DNA of 39,228 nucleotides from Clostridiales bacterium DTU024 (GTDB lineage: Bacteria; Bacillota; Clostridia; Christensenellales; Aristaeellaceae), in assembly GCA_001513425.1 (NCBI GenBank), contig LFTR01000051.1:9056-48283 (forward strand), written 5' to 3'. Below the pieces are notes generated by a model. It was not told the origin of the DNA, did not search any database, and was given only the letters and a program-made list of their open reading frames with translations. Numbering within the stretch: position 1 is the stretch's first letter; each line of letters begins with the position of its first letter. A program made the position numbers and the translations under genes. Below, piece after piece: positions 8,557-15,276 of this stretch.

Positions 8557-9576
8557 TTACATCCGCTCTTTATAGGCGCGCGTGTACTGCGCGGTGACAA
8601 GATCGGGCCGGCCGTAACGCCACGCCAGATCATTTGCCTTGTTCGGGTTGCGCAGCAGCTCACGTCCCAAGGCGGCCAGGTCGCAGCTGCCGCCCTCCAG
8701 GGCCTGCACGATCAGCTGGTCCTCATCCAGAAAGCCGACCCCGATGACCGGAAGGCCGGTGCCGTTCCTGATCTGCGCCGCCAGGGGCAAAAGGTAGCCG
8801 GGGTAAGGATGGACGGAAGCTTTCTGCAGCCCGCCGGCGGATACGTGGACCATATCCATCTTGCGGGGCAACCCTTTGATCCATTTGATCCAGTCCGCGG
8901 GCGTCACGCCGCCTTCCAGCCAGTCCGTGGCGGAGATGCGTATCCACAGCGCCTTGTCTTTGGGCCAGGTTTCATCAATAGCCGCCACAGCCTTATTGAG
9001 AAACAGGGAGCGATCCTGCCCGTAGGCATCATCACGAGCGTTGGACAGGGGGGACAAAAACTGATGGATCAAATAGCCGTGCGCGGCGTGGATCTCAAGT
9101 CCTTCAAAGCCCGCCGCGTCCGCTCTTGAAGCCGCCTCGCGGTAAGCGTCCAACACTTCTTCAATATCCCGGGAAGTCATTTCTTCATATGTGACAGGAT
9201 GGTCGTTGTAAGCGACAGCGGAGGGAGCCAGATGCCTGTTGTCTTTGGTGACCGCCTTGCGCCCCGCGTGGTTGATCTGCAGCGACGGCACCGCGCCTTG
9301 CTCCTTGATAGCTTTGGTCAGACGGGCCATGCCTTCGATCTGCTTGTCTTCCCATATCCCCAGACATTCATTGCTGATGCGGCCTTCGGGGCGTATTGCG
9401 GTGGCTTCCACGATGATCAGGCCGACTTGCCCGATGGCGCGCGCCGCATAGTGCGCCAGGTGGAAATCAGTTACCCCGCCGTCTTGCCTGCATGCGGAGT
9501 ACATGCACATCGGCGGCATGACGAGGCGGTTCTTTAGCTCCATGTTATTGATCTTGAGGGGTTCAAAAAGTCTCAC
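8557..9576 (-). CDS. namA: Old Yellow Enzyme-family NADPH dehydrogenase (YqjM/NamA-like)
   Basis: A flavin ene-reductase of the thermophilic-like (YqjM) branch of the Old Yellow Enzyme family, reducing activated C=C bonds with NADPH. Visible hallmarks are NRLVMPPMCMYSA, whose Cys tunes the FMN in YqjM; HYAARAIGQVGLIIVEATAI; LQINHAGRKA; the substrate-binding pair in HAAHGYLIHQFLSP; and the FMN phosphate block in DLAALGRELLRNP. The track start is a TTG whose next codons AAA GGA actually form the ribosome binding site. The GTG six nt later (VRLFEPLKI) is the better start and gives 339 residues, close to YqjM. Physiological substrate unknown; detoxification of electrophiles is usual for the family. 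It may be transcribed with the glycosyltransferase upstream. Confidence 0.92.
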   Translation of the reverse strand: MRLFEPLKINNMELKNRLVMPPMCMYSACRQDGGVTDFHLAHYAARAIGQVGLIIVEATAIRPEGRISNECLGIWEDKQIEGMARLTKAIKEQGAVPSLQINHAGRKAVTKDNRHLAPSAVAYNDHPVTYEEMTSRDIEEVLDAYREAASRADAAGFEGLEIHAAHGYLIHQFLSPLSNARDDAYGQDRSLFLNKAVAAIDETWPKDKALWIRISATDWLEGGVTPADWIKWIKGLPRKMDMVHVSAGGLQKASVHPYPGYLLPLAAQIRNGTGLPVIGVGFLDEDQLIVQALEGGSCDLAALGRELLRNPNKANDLAWRYGRPDLVTAQYTRAYKERM

Positions 9577-9648
9577 GCCGTTTCCTTTCAAGCTGCCGCC
9601 TTGTCATCATTTTAGGCGGGATGATCTGTGAATACGCTGTATGAAGGC

Positions 9649-10890
9649 CTATTGCTGCGCCAACACGTCCATCATTTTCTTCCACGTCCGCTGCGTCAGG
9701 AGGAAGCCGTCAAAGTGTTTGCCGACATTGCGGCTGTACTTTTCAAACTCGTCCGAGATCTTCAAGAAACGGCTGTCCCCAAAGTATTCAGCCAGTTCGG
9801 GCAGCGTCTGAGACAAGGCGTTTCTGATTTCCGCCATTTTCTGTTCATACTCTTCCCTTTGCGTTATGTAGACCAGCAGGGGCTTGTACCTGACCCAGCC
9901 GATGCATGCGCTTAAAAATCGCGAGTTGACGCCTGGGGAACCGGCAGTGATCGGCGCAAGACGGATGGGGAGTACGCCGGAGAGGAGGTGCTGATAGATG
10001 GAAAACCCGTCATGGAAAGTGTAGCAAGGGATCCTGCGTACCGTGCGATCCTTAAGCATTGTGGACAGGAACGTATCCTCGCCCCGTGCTCCCGGTGGGT
10101 TGAAGAAAGGCTGGGTCCTCTCAAGCTGCGTCAGATTGACGCACAGGTTAGCGCCGGAGATGAATTTGCATCCGCCGTTCAGGGGCACATCATGACTTTC
10201 GTCCTTTTGCAGGATGTCCGTCGAAGCGTACGTGACGCCGCCCGATTTCATGAGCTTTTTGATGCTGTCCCAGTTGATAATGTCGTTGCTGATGGCCCCG
10301 ATGAATGTCCTGAAAGTCTCCTCGCTCAGCTTTTTGTTGAACGTGATCTGAGGGATGGGCGAAACGTAGCCGCAATGGTAGCCGTTGGTGTAATCAGCCG
10401 TTTCAATTTCCTTCAGGTGTTCCAGGAGAACCTGCTCTCCGCTCCAGATGCATCTGTTGCGGTTGTTGGTTACTGCCATGGGGTATTCATCGTCATCCAG
10501 GAACAGGAGGTAGTCCATTCCGTTCTCAATGGCGGCAAACATCACCTGATTGCGTTTTCCGGCATACCCCGCTCCAAATATACTGTCTATTTCAGCGTGC
10601 GTGAACTCGTCATTTTCCTTCAGCATATTGATGCTTTTCAGGACGTTTTTTGCCCCGAGAAATACTGTGTTCTCAAACGTATCCACAATATCCTGGCTCA
10701 GGTTTGTGTAATCGGTTGACTGCGTTTTGCGGTATTTTAGATCGTAGGAGACAAAAAGGCTCAAGCGGACTGTCAGATCCTCGGGCAATTCCTGCACTGT
10801 GTTGTTCCAGTTATACATGTAGGCGGAGAGCACTTTTTTGAAAGACTTTCGCCCTGTCGCAAAGCCTATACCAAGCTTAATTTCCCTCAT
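9649..10890 (-). CDS. GT-A-fold glycosyltransferase-like protein, product unknown
   Basis: I do not recognise a named gene. Features point to a GT-A (GT2-like) glycosyltransferase. After an N-terminal beta strand, GIGFATGRKSF, comes GYAGKRNQVMFAAIENGMDYLLFLDDDEYP, which resembles the nucleotide-sugar site with its DxD motif. Later, NGGCKFISGANLCV and FFNPPGARGEDTFLSTML match the acceptor/catalytic region where family members have GED. No transmembrane segments or signal peptide are seen, so it is probably cytoplasmic. The track ORF begins 68 codons earlier, but the first good ribosome binding site (AAAGGA) is before MREIKLGIGF. That leaves 413 residues and a long, structured leader. The nearest likely polysaccharide gene is the cyclic-glucan synthase 4 kb away; any link is speculative. 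Confidence 0.6.
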   Translation of the reverse strand: MREIKLGIGFATGRKSFKKVLSAYMYNWNNTVQELPEDLTVRLSLFVSYDLKYRKTQSTDYTNLSQDIVDTFENTVFLGAKNVLKSINMLKENDEFTHAEIDSIFGAGYAGKRNQVMFAAIENGMDYLLFLDDDEYPMAVTNNRNRCIWSGEQVLLEHLKEIETADYTNGYHCGYVSPIPQITFNKKLSEETFRTFIGAISNDIINWDSIKKLMKSGGVTYASTDILQKDESHDVPLNGGCKFISGANLCVNLTQLERTQPFFNPPGARGEDTFLSTMLKDRTVRRIPCYTFHDGFSIYQHLLSGVLPIRLAPITAGSPGVNSRFLSACIGWVRYKPLLVYITQREEYEQKMAEIRNALSQTLPELAEYFGDSRFLKISDEFEKYSRNVGKHFDGFLLTQRTWKKMMDVLAQQ

Positions 10891-10914
10891 CTTATCGTTT
10901 CCTTTCCGTATGCG

Positions 10915-10930
10915 GCGTGCTCGGGCACGC
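10915..10930 (-). promoter_or_regulatory. Leader hairpin upstream of the glycosyltransferase
   Basis: GCGTGC-TCGG-GCACGC is a perfect 6-bp stem with a 4-nt loop. It lies in the transcribed leader, 24 bp upstream of the chosen start and just before its ribosome binding site. A role in translation or mRNA stability is inference. Confidence 0.4.
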
Positions 10931-11014
10931 TGGAGTATCCATTTATCATAAGTTCGCCCGGGACTGATATCGGCTGGAAAGCGATACCGGATCAGGTCAG
11001 CAGCCAAAGCAAAA

Positions 11015-11029
11015 CCTGCATTTTGCAGG
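11015..11029 (-). promoter_or_regulatory. Second leader hairpin followed by a short T-run (possible attenuator)
   Basis: On the minus strand CCTGCA-AAA-TGCAGG is followed by TTTTGCTTT, shortly after the likely transcription start of the glycosyltransferase. It looks like a weak intrinsic terminator inside a leader; attenuation is inference. Confidence 0.35.
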
Positions 11030-11064
11030 GCGGTGCTGCCGCCGCGCATGCGGACCGCGGCATC

Positions 11065-11094
11065 ATTATATCGCAAAAGTCTATATCGGCACAA
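11065..11094 (-). promoter_or_regulatory. Candidate promoter of the glycosyltransferase gene
   Basis: A perfect TATAAT (11065-11070, minus strand) has TTGTGC 18 bp upstream (11089-11094). The -35 is poor, so the call rests mainly on the -10. It predicts a leader of about 170 nt. The stretch 10891-11336 otherwise holds the leader hairpins and a possible GntR remnant. Confidence 0.45.
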
Positions 11095-11115
11095 TGCGCC
11101 GCTCAGGAGGCTTGG

Positions 11116-11223
11116 TCAACCCGCTCCAAGCCGGCCGGAAACTATCGCCTCATTTAGCTGCTCGCGAACGTACTTCCGGCGTGTCGCGGCTTCACGTCTT
11201 TGCAGCAAAGAGAAAGCGCCCAT
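11116..11223 (-). pseudogene. Possible remnant of a GntR-family regulator (N-terminal fragment)
   Basis: A 35-codon minus-strand frame, too short for the track, reads MGAFSLLQRREAATRRKYVREQLNEAIVSGRLGAG then TGA. The segment VREQLNEAIVSGRLGAG closely resembles the start of the GntR/FadR winged-helix domain, where consensus sequences read like V.E.L..AI.SGRL.PGERL. The frame stops exactly where the domain should continue, and neither neighbouring frame clearly continues the helix-turn-helix. It lies in a 446-bp stretch without an intact gene. Likely a decayed regulator gene, but a chance match over 17 residues cannot be excluded. Confidence 0.3.
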
Positions 11224-11336
11224 CACTTGATGGACGCTTAAAGCAAACCCGGCCCGGTTCGGAGAAAGCGATTTTCAAAGGGTGCCTAACCCGGATCGAG
11301 ATGGTAAAGAATTTGTCTCAAACCGAAGCGTTATTT

Positions 11337-12416
11337 TTAGTACCTTAGCAGCGCCAGCCGGCCGTGCGGCAGTTCCAGCGCGCCGCCACGATCGGAATAG
11401 ACGCGGCCGCCGTTTTGCAGCACCTGTTGCGCAGCCTTATCCATCGAAGCTTGCTCGCTTTCCCTGAGGACCTGCGGCAGGATCAGTAACTCAACGCGGC
11501 CTTCCTGCGCAGCGGCAGCGATATCTTTCAGGTCGCCCACGGCTTTATTTTCGTTTTGTTTGTTGTTGATGAGGGTGCGCAGGCTGCTGAGTGATTTTTC
11601 CAGACTCGGTTTCAGTATGGTTTTGATGCGCCCGGCGATGTCATCCGGGGAGAGGGATTCCAGCGGGCTTTCGATCTTGCCGTCCAGATAAAACGCGCCC
11701 TTTGCCAAAGCGCTGAATTCGTTGAGGCTGTCTTGCGTACCGGCCAAAATGACGGGCAAGCCGCTTTTCTTATTGAGCGACGCAAACGCGCCGTCCAGGT
11801 AACGGAAGTACTTTTCTCTGTCCTTTTCCGTTTCTTCGGGTTTGGAACCATGGCCGTGGAATGCGCCGGAAAGACCGCCGTAACTCCCGGTGCGCAGGTT
11901 GGCGTTTGCGTCAAAATCGTCGAACAGTTCGGAGAAATCGTTTTTGATATCCGGCATCTCCATCTCTGTGATGCCCTCACTGCCGGCATAGTACATGATA
12001 AAACGATCGCGGCTGATATCCGCCAGGTAGGCTTGGGAAAGGGACCCGATCAGTGGGTACAGCGGCAGCAGATGAAAATCATCGCCCACGTAGAAAGCGG
12101 GGTCCTCCGGGCTATCCAGGAGAAATGTCTCCGCCCTGCCGCCGGCACCCAGTACCCCCAGGCCTTCTGTGGTATGCATCCAGAAGTTCTCATCCTCCAA
12201 CAGCAGCTGCATTTTTTCAAACGTCTTTTCCCAATCGCGGCGCGGGGAACGCTCCTCCAGAGCGTTTTCCACCAATTTCAATTGGTTTTTATAGACAATG
12301 GGGTCCTGCCGGTTGTCGGGGTAAGCGCGGTGCGTGGGGATATAAAGAGAAATCCTGGGTGTATCCTCTGCGATGAGTTCGCCTACCAGTTTGTCGCGTC
12401 TTTTTTCATCTATCAT
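11337..12416 (-). CDS. baeRF3-like (bacterial eRF1-related) protein
   Basis: The opening TPRISLYIPTHRAYPDNRQDPIVYKNQLKLVENAL matches the start of the bacterial archaeo-eukaryotic release factor family 3 (baeRF3): a SIYLPTHRA strand, then QDPIRLKNLL. Other blocks fit the family: FWMHTTEGLGVLGAGG, YVGDDFHLLPLYPLIG, LADISRDRFIMYYA, a AFHGHGSK loop, then KYFRYLDGAFASLNKKSGLPVILAG. These proteins are predicted relatives of eRF1/Pelota, thought to act on ribosomes or in stress, but no bacterial function is firmly established. The track start (12422) sits only 2 nt from AGGAGG; the ATG two codons on has 8-nt spacing and is preferred, giving 359 residues. No membrane segments. Confidence 0.72.
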   Translation of the reverse strand: MIDEKRRDKLVGELIAEDTPRISLYIPTHRAYPDNRQDPIVYKNQLKLVENALEERSPRRDWEKTFEKMQLLLEDENFWMHTTEGLGVLGAGGRAETFLLDSPEDPAFYVGDDFHLLPLYPLIGSLSQAYLADISRDRFIMYYAGSEGITEMEMPDIKNDFSELFDDFDANANLRTGSYGGLSGAFHGHGSKPEETEKDREKYFRYLDGAFASLNKKSGLPVILAGTQDSLNEFSALAKGAFYLDGKIESPLESLSPDDIAGRIKTILKPSLEKSLSSLRTLINNKQNENKAVGDLKDIAAAAQEGRVELLILPQVLRESEQASMDKAAQQVLQNGGRVYSDRGGALELPHGRLALLRY

Positions 12417-12613
12417 TTTCATTTCCTCCTGTAGTCAAGTAGTCAAGTTTCGGTCACGCGTTCTTTGCGGCATAAGCCGCACATCGTCAGGAGCCGCAGG
12501 CGTGCTTTGCACCCATTGTGAATGTCCGCTTTGGAAGTAACCTCAAACATCGCATTCCGGTGCAGAAGAAAAAACGCACGGCAGTTCCTTCCCGGAACTC
12601 GCTCTCTGATAGT

Positions 12614-12619
12614 ATTATA
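12614..12619 (-). promoter_or_regulatory. Possible -10 element for the baeRF3-like gene, with long leader
   Basis: A perfect TATAAT occurs on the minus strand, with TTGAAC 14 bp upstream, which is too close for a standard promoter. If used, the leader would be about 190 nt and would contain a GCGGC-TTAT-GCCGC hairpin and a TTGACTAC direct repeat just before AGGAGG. I see no gene in 12423-12801; the ORFs there lack family features and good start signals. Confidence 0.3.
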
Positions 12620-12801
12620 ACCGAAAGTGTCGAGTTCAACCCTCGCATTGTCCGAACAGGCACGCACAGACGGTGTCAGAGGCGCTTGCGTGGGGTGCGA
12701 TTTGGCGCGATCTTTATGTGTTATTCGCCGGAGCGATCCGCAGGTATTCGAAGGACAGAAGAGGCATCAGTCCGCTCGCCTTCAAGGCTTCGATCCCGCA
12801 C

Positions 12802-12821
12802 AAAAAACACCCCGCAAGGGG
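12802..12821 (-). terminator. Likely terminator of the metallo-beta-lactamase-fold gene
   Basis: On the minus strand CCCC-TTGC-GGGG is followed by TGTTTTTTG, 14 bp after the stop codon. AACAC/GTGTT arms extend the stem across an internal loop. The stem is short, hence moderate confidence. Confidence 0.6.
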
Positions 12822-12835
12822 ATGAACGGCGTGTT

Positions 12836-14041
12836 CTAATCCCACCTTGACAGCACGTTTCCGAACCGATCATAAAGAAAAGCGCTGTCTTGTTTTTTTT
12901 CATGCCAGACTTCGTTTTCGCCCTGCCACAGATAATCGGCACCGGGCCTTGTTGATACGGAAACGGTCTGTCCGCTTTTAATGAGAGAACCCTCCGGGAA
13001 CATGAACACTTCGCTGCCCCTTTGGGACTGGATCATGAAGCCGGAGATATCCATATCCGCGCCGCTGTTCATGACCGTGACGGTTTGCGTGTCCCGATCG
13101 ACGCCCGTGATCTCCGGAGTGGAAAAGAGGCGGGGCAGTATCGGTGCCGTGACCCGGACGGACCCGTCCTTTTTGACCGTAATCATTACACCCACTGCAA
13201 AGTCTTGCGTCAAAAATACATTTGCATCATTCAGTGCGGCGAGTACCCGTTCATTTGCGGAATTCTCATCCTCAGTTGTATCCGTGGAGACGATTGCGTA
13301 CGCGGGCGATACGGCGGCGGCGAACTGATCACCCGTCGCGTCCGGATTGCCATGGTTGCCGACTTTGAGGATGTCGGCGTCAAGATCCGCGCCGGAACGC
13401 AGCAGCGCGTTTTCACCCGCGAACTGTGCGTCCCCCATGAACAGCAGTGTTCTGCCAAAGAAATCGAGCTTGAGCACCAGCGAATTGTCGTTGTCATCAT
13501 CCTCATTCAAAAGGATCGGACCCAGCACACTAAAGCAGACGTCCTCCGAGAGGAAGACTTTGTCGCCCGCGTTGAGCTTCAATTGGGGAAGCTGCAAATC
13601 CTGCGCGAGCTCGTCGATCTTGTTCCCGCCTTTCTTCTTGTCCAGCGAAAACAAAGATGAGTAAAGTTTTTCCACGGTGAAATAGCGCGCCAGCGCATTC
13701 ATGCCGCCCAAATGATCGCTGTCCGTATGTGTCAGAAACACACTGTCAAGCCTATCCACTTCCAACAAGTTCATCGCGCCGAAAAGAGCAGGTGCCGAGG
13801 CCTTTTTTCCCGTGTCGATAAGATAGGCCTTGCCATCGTAACGCAGCAAAGCAGCGTCCGCTTTCCCGACGTTGATAAATAAAACAGTCAATTCATCAGA
13901 TGCGGTTTCCCGTACCGGATCGCCGGGCGGGTCTTCCAAAGACGCAAAATCATGCGTTTGCGCGGCGAGTGAGCAAGAGGCTGCAGTGAAAGGAAGAAAA
14001 GTGAGGCACGCCATCAACACAACATAGAACAGTTTCTTCAA
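12836..14041 (-). CDS. Exported ComEC/Rec2-type metallo-beta-lactamase-fold protein with C-terminal lamin-tail domain
   Basis: This 401-residue protein begins with a signal peptide (MKKLFYVVLMACLTFLPFTAASC). Cys23 could be a lipobox cysteine, although AAS-C is atypical. Residues about 50-290 form a metallo-beta-lactamase fold of the ComEC/Rec2 type: VLFINVGKADAALLRYDG, the metal motif HTDSDH at 105-110, LLFMGDAQ and ILKVGNHGN. Residues about 305-401 (PEITGVDRDTQTVTVMNSG through DRFGNVLSRWD) match the lamin-tail domain that accompanies such exported hydrolases. No ComEC membrane domain is present, so this is not the DNA-uptake channel; an extracellular nuclease or phosphodiesterase role is plausible but unproven. 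The start is TTG, with GGGGGTG 4 nt upstream. Ends at a likely terminator. Confidence 0.8.
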   Translation of the reverse strand: MKKLFYVVLMACLTFLPFTAASCSLAAQTHDFASLEDPPGDPVRETASDELTVLFINVGKADAALLRYDGKAYLIDTGKKASAPALFGAMNLLEVDRLDSVFLTHTDSDHLGGMNALARYFTVEKLYSSLFSLDKKKGGNKIDELAQDLQLPQLKLNAGDKVFLSEDVCFSVLGPILLNEDDDNDNSLVLKLDFFGRTLLFMGDAQFAGENALLRSGADLDADILKVGNHGNPDATGDQFAAAVSPAYAIVSTDTTEDENSANERVLAALNDANVFLTQDFAVGVMITVKKDGSVRVTAPILPRLFSTPEITGVDRDTQTVTVMNSGADMDISGFMIQSQRGSEVFMFPEGSLIKSGQTVSVSTRPGADYLWQGENEVWHEKKQDSAFLYDRFGNVLSRWD

Positions 14042-14070
14042 ATTACACCCCCGAAGAAGGATCTGCCCTC

Positions 14071-14076
14071 ATTGTA
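14071..14076 (-). promoter_or_regulatory. Candidate extended -10 for the metallo-beta-lactamase-fold gene
   Basis: TGGTACAAT on the minus strand is an extended -10 (TGn plus TACAAT) about 30 bp before the TTG start. No clear -35 is present. Confidence 0.4.
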
Positions 14077-14110
14077 CCATGCGAATGATTTCCTTTGGAG
14101 TAGGTGCTGA

Positions 14111-14162
14111 AATTGAACAAGCCATGGAGACGATGTGTCGCCATGGCTGTCCGCGTTCAATT
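14111..14162. terminator. Two-tier inverted repeat at the 3' end of the GlsB gene
   Basis: An outer pair AATTGAAC / GTTCAATT (8 bp, perfect) encloses an inner pair AGCCATGG / CCATGGCT (8 bp, perfect), which encloses GAC/GTC. The structure abuts the stop codon of the GlsB-like gene. There is no clean T-tract, so it may be a terminator, a 3' mRNA-stability element or a protein-binding palindrome. Confidence 0.55.
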
Positions 14163-14414
14163 CTAACGTTTTCTAAGTCCTTTGAAGATGGCCAGCAGCA
14201 GCACGGCGCCGCCAACGGCGACCAGGAATGAAACCAAGTTGAAGCCGTCGACCCCGGTTTTGCCGATAAGGCTCATTACGAAACCGCCCACCAGTGCGCC
14301 TACGATGCCGACGATGATGTTGGCTACGATTCCCATGGATTGGTCATGGCCTGTTATCTTGCTGGCGATCCATCCGGCCAGCCCGCCAAATATGATCCAG
14401 GTTATTATTCCCAT
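14163..14414 (-). CDS. GlsB/YeaQ/YmgE-family stress-response membrane protein
   Basis: An 83-residue, glycine-rich integral membrane protein with three predicted helices: MGIITWIIFGGLAGWIASKI, GIVANIIVGIVGALVGGFVM and LVSFLVAVGGAVLLLAIF, ending GLRKR. This is the transglycosylase-associated (GlsB/YeaQ/YmgE) family pattern, including the invariant GGLAGW. Members are induced by general or envelope stress in many bacteria; the biochemical role is unknown. The start has AAAGGA with 7-nt spacing. The gene stands alone, with 121 bp before the metallo-beta-lactamase-fold gene start and 118 bp after the peroxiredoxin stop. Confidence 0.9.
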   Translation of the reverse strand: MGIITWIIFGGLAGWIASKITGHDQSMGIVANIIVGIVGALVGGFVMSLIGKTGVDGFNLVSFLVAVGGAVLLLAIFKGLRKR

Positions 14415-14532
14415 AATACGATCCTTTCTATTTTCAAAAGAGGACTTTTGATTTCAAACAGAGTTTACCCGCTGATCCGGCATTTATACGCCTTGCCCCA
14501 AAATGCCTAAATCAAATTGCGCGTACCACTTC

Positions 14533-15072
14533 TCATCCCGGCACTTGATCGCCTTGCTGCAGTGCCGTCAGCACGCGCTTTATTTCGTCAATGCTGCGGG
14601 GGACCAAAGGGGGGTAGTAGCTGATGGCGCGGATGATGTGCTTGGGGTCGATGATGAATACTGAGCGCACTGCGCTCCTTAAGCCCGACAGGGGATCGAT
14701 CATGCCATACCTGATGGCTGTCTCCCGGGGGATATCTTCAACAATGGGGAAACGAAGTTCGTGCAGCAAAAGTGTCTGATCCCGGATCTCCTGTATGCTG
14801 CGCAGTCCCGCGATGCGGGCATTGGCGCTGTCAATGCTGACGCCGACGAACTGCGTATTCATCTTCTTAAAGTCGTCCGCCATATCGGAAATAAGCGTGC
14901 ATTCCAATAGGCACACCTCAGAAAGGTCCGCCGGGTGTGAAAACAGCACGACCCATTGGCCGGAATAATCCTCGGGGAAATGGATCATCCCCTTGGTGCC
15001 GCTCGCCTCAAACGCCGGCGCTTTATCGCCGATCAAGGGCGGGCAGTGCGTATCATGTGCGTTTTGCGTCAT
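14533..15072 (-). CDS. Peroxiredoxin (AhpC/TSA family, Prx6-like)
   Basis: A thiol peroxidase reducing hydrogen peroxide and organic peroxides in the cytoplasm. The active-site motif PxxxS/TxxC is present as HPADLSEVC with peroxidatic Cys54, and the following ISIDS-type strand reads VGVSIDSANA. The block GMIDPLSGLRSAVRSVFIIDP matches the dimer and arginine region, and the C-terminal SYYPPLVPRSIDEIKRVL resembles Prx6-type proteins. The usual CTTE after the catalytic Cys is replaced by CLLEC, which puts a second Cys at 58. Length is 179, shorter than typical Prx6 enzymes (about 215), so the C-terminal arm is short. AAAGGAGG lies 8 nt before the ATG. Divergent from the cyclic-glucan synthase genes. 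Confidence 0.88.
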   Translation of the reverse strand: MTQNAHDTHCPPLIGDKAPAFEASGTKGMIHFPEDYSGQWVVLFSHPADLSEVCLLECTLISDMADDFKKMNTQFVGVSIDSANARIAGLRSIQEIRDQTLLLHELRFPIVEDIPRETAIRYGMIDPLSGLRSAVRSVFIIDPKHIIRAISYYPPLVPRSIDEIKRVLTALQQGDQVPG

Positions 15073-15140
15073 TCGTCATGCCTCCTTTCAAGCATTTCCT
15101 TTCACTACGAAAGTACCCCTGTCACGCGTCCATAGACAGG

Positions 15141-15171
15141 CCGCGCGCCTCACGCCTTGTGAAACGCGCGG
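15141..15171. promoter_or_regulatory. Imperfect palindrome in the peroxiredoxin/glucan-synthase divergent region
   Basis: CCGCGCG and CGCGCGG (7 bp) enclose TCAC-GCCTT-GTGA with a 2-nt mismatch on each side. It lies about 27 bp upstream of the synthase -10 and overlaps where the -35 would be, so an operator is possible. Confidence 0.4.
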
Positions 15172-15194
15172 AAGATGCAATAAGCATGGAAATT

Positions 15195-15203
15195 TGTTAT
15201 AAT
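15195..15203 (+). promoter_or_regulatory. Extended -10 promoter of the glucan-synthase genes
   Basis: TGTTATAAT is an extended -10 (TGn plus perfect TATAAT). No good -35 lies 17 bp upstream. It predicts a leader of about 65 nt before the ATG at 15277. Confidence 0.55.
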
Positions 15204-15276
15204 GACACGGATTATACGTTTGATTTGAATGCGTAAGCGCATTTGGCATTGTTTGGTTCACGAAAGGCAGAGTGAC

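Noticed and set aside
12423-12600. Riboswitch (c-di-GMP or fluoride type) in the leader of the baeRF3-like gene
   Set aside because: Some short matches such as GCAAAGC were noticed, but the conserved cores of those riboswitches are not present.
12735-12810. tRNA-Ser-like segment (GGAGCGA, TTCGAAGG, CTTCGATCCC)
   Set aside because: The acceptor arms do not pair and no anticodon stem forms; no tRNA structure is supported.
12443-12942. Small ORFs in the gap upstream of the baeRF3-like gene
   Set aside because: Arg/Ser-rich compositions, no family motif, and one overlaps the terminator of the neighbouring gene.
15229-15276. Longer N-terminus for the glucan synthase (track start)
   Set aside because: No ribosome binding site; the start overlaps the promoter region just after the -10. 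The ATG at 15277 has GAAAGG upstream.
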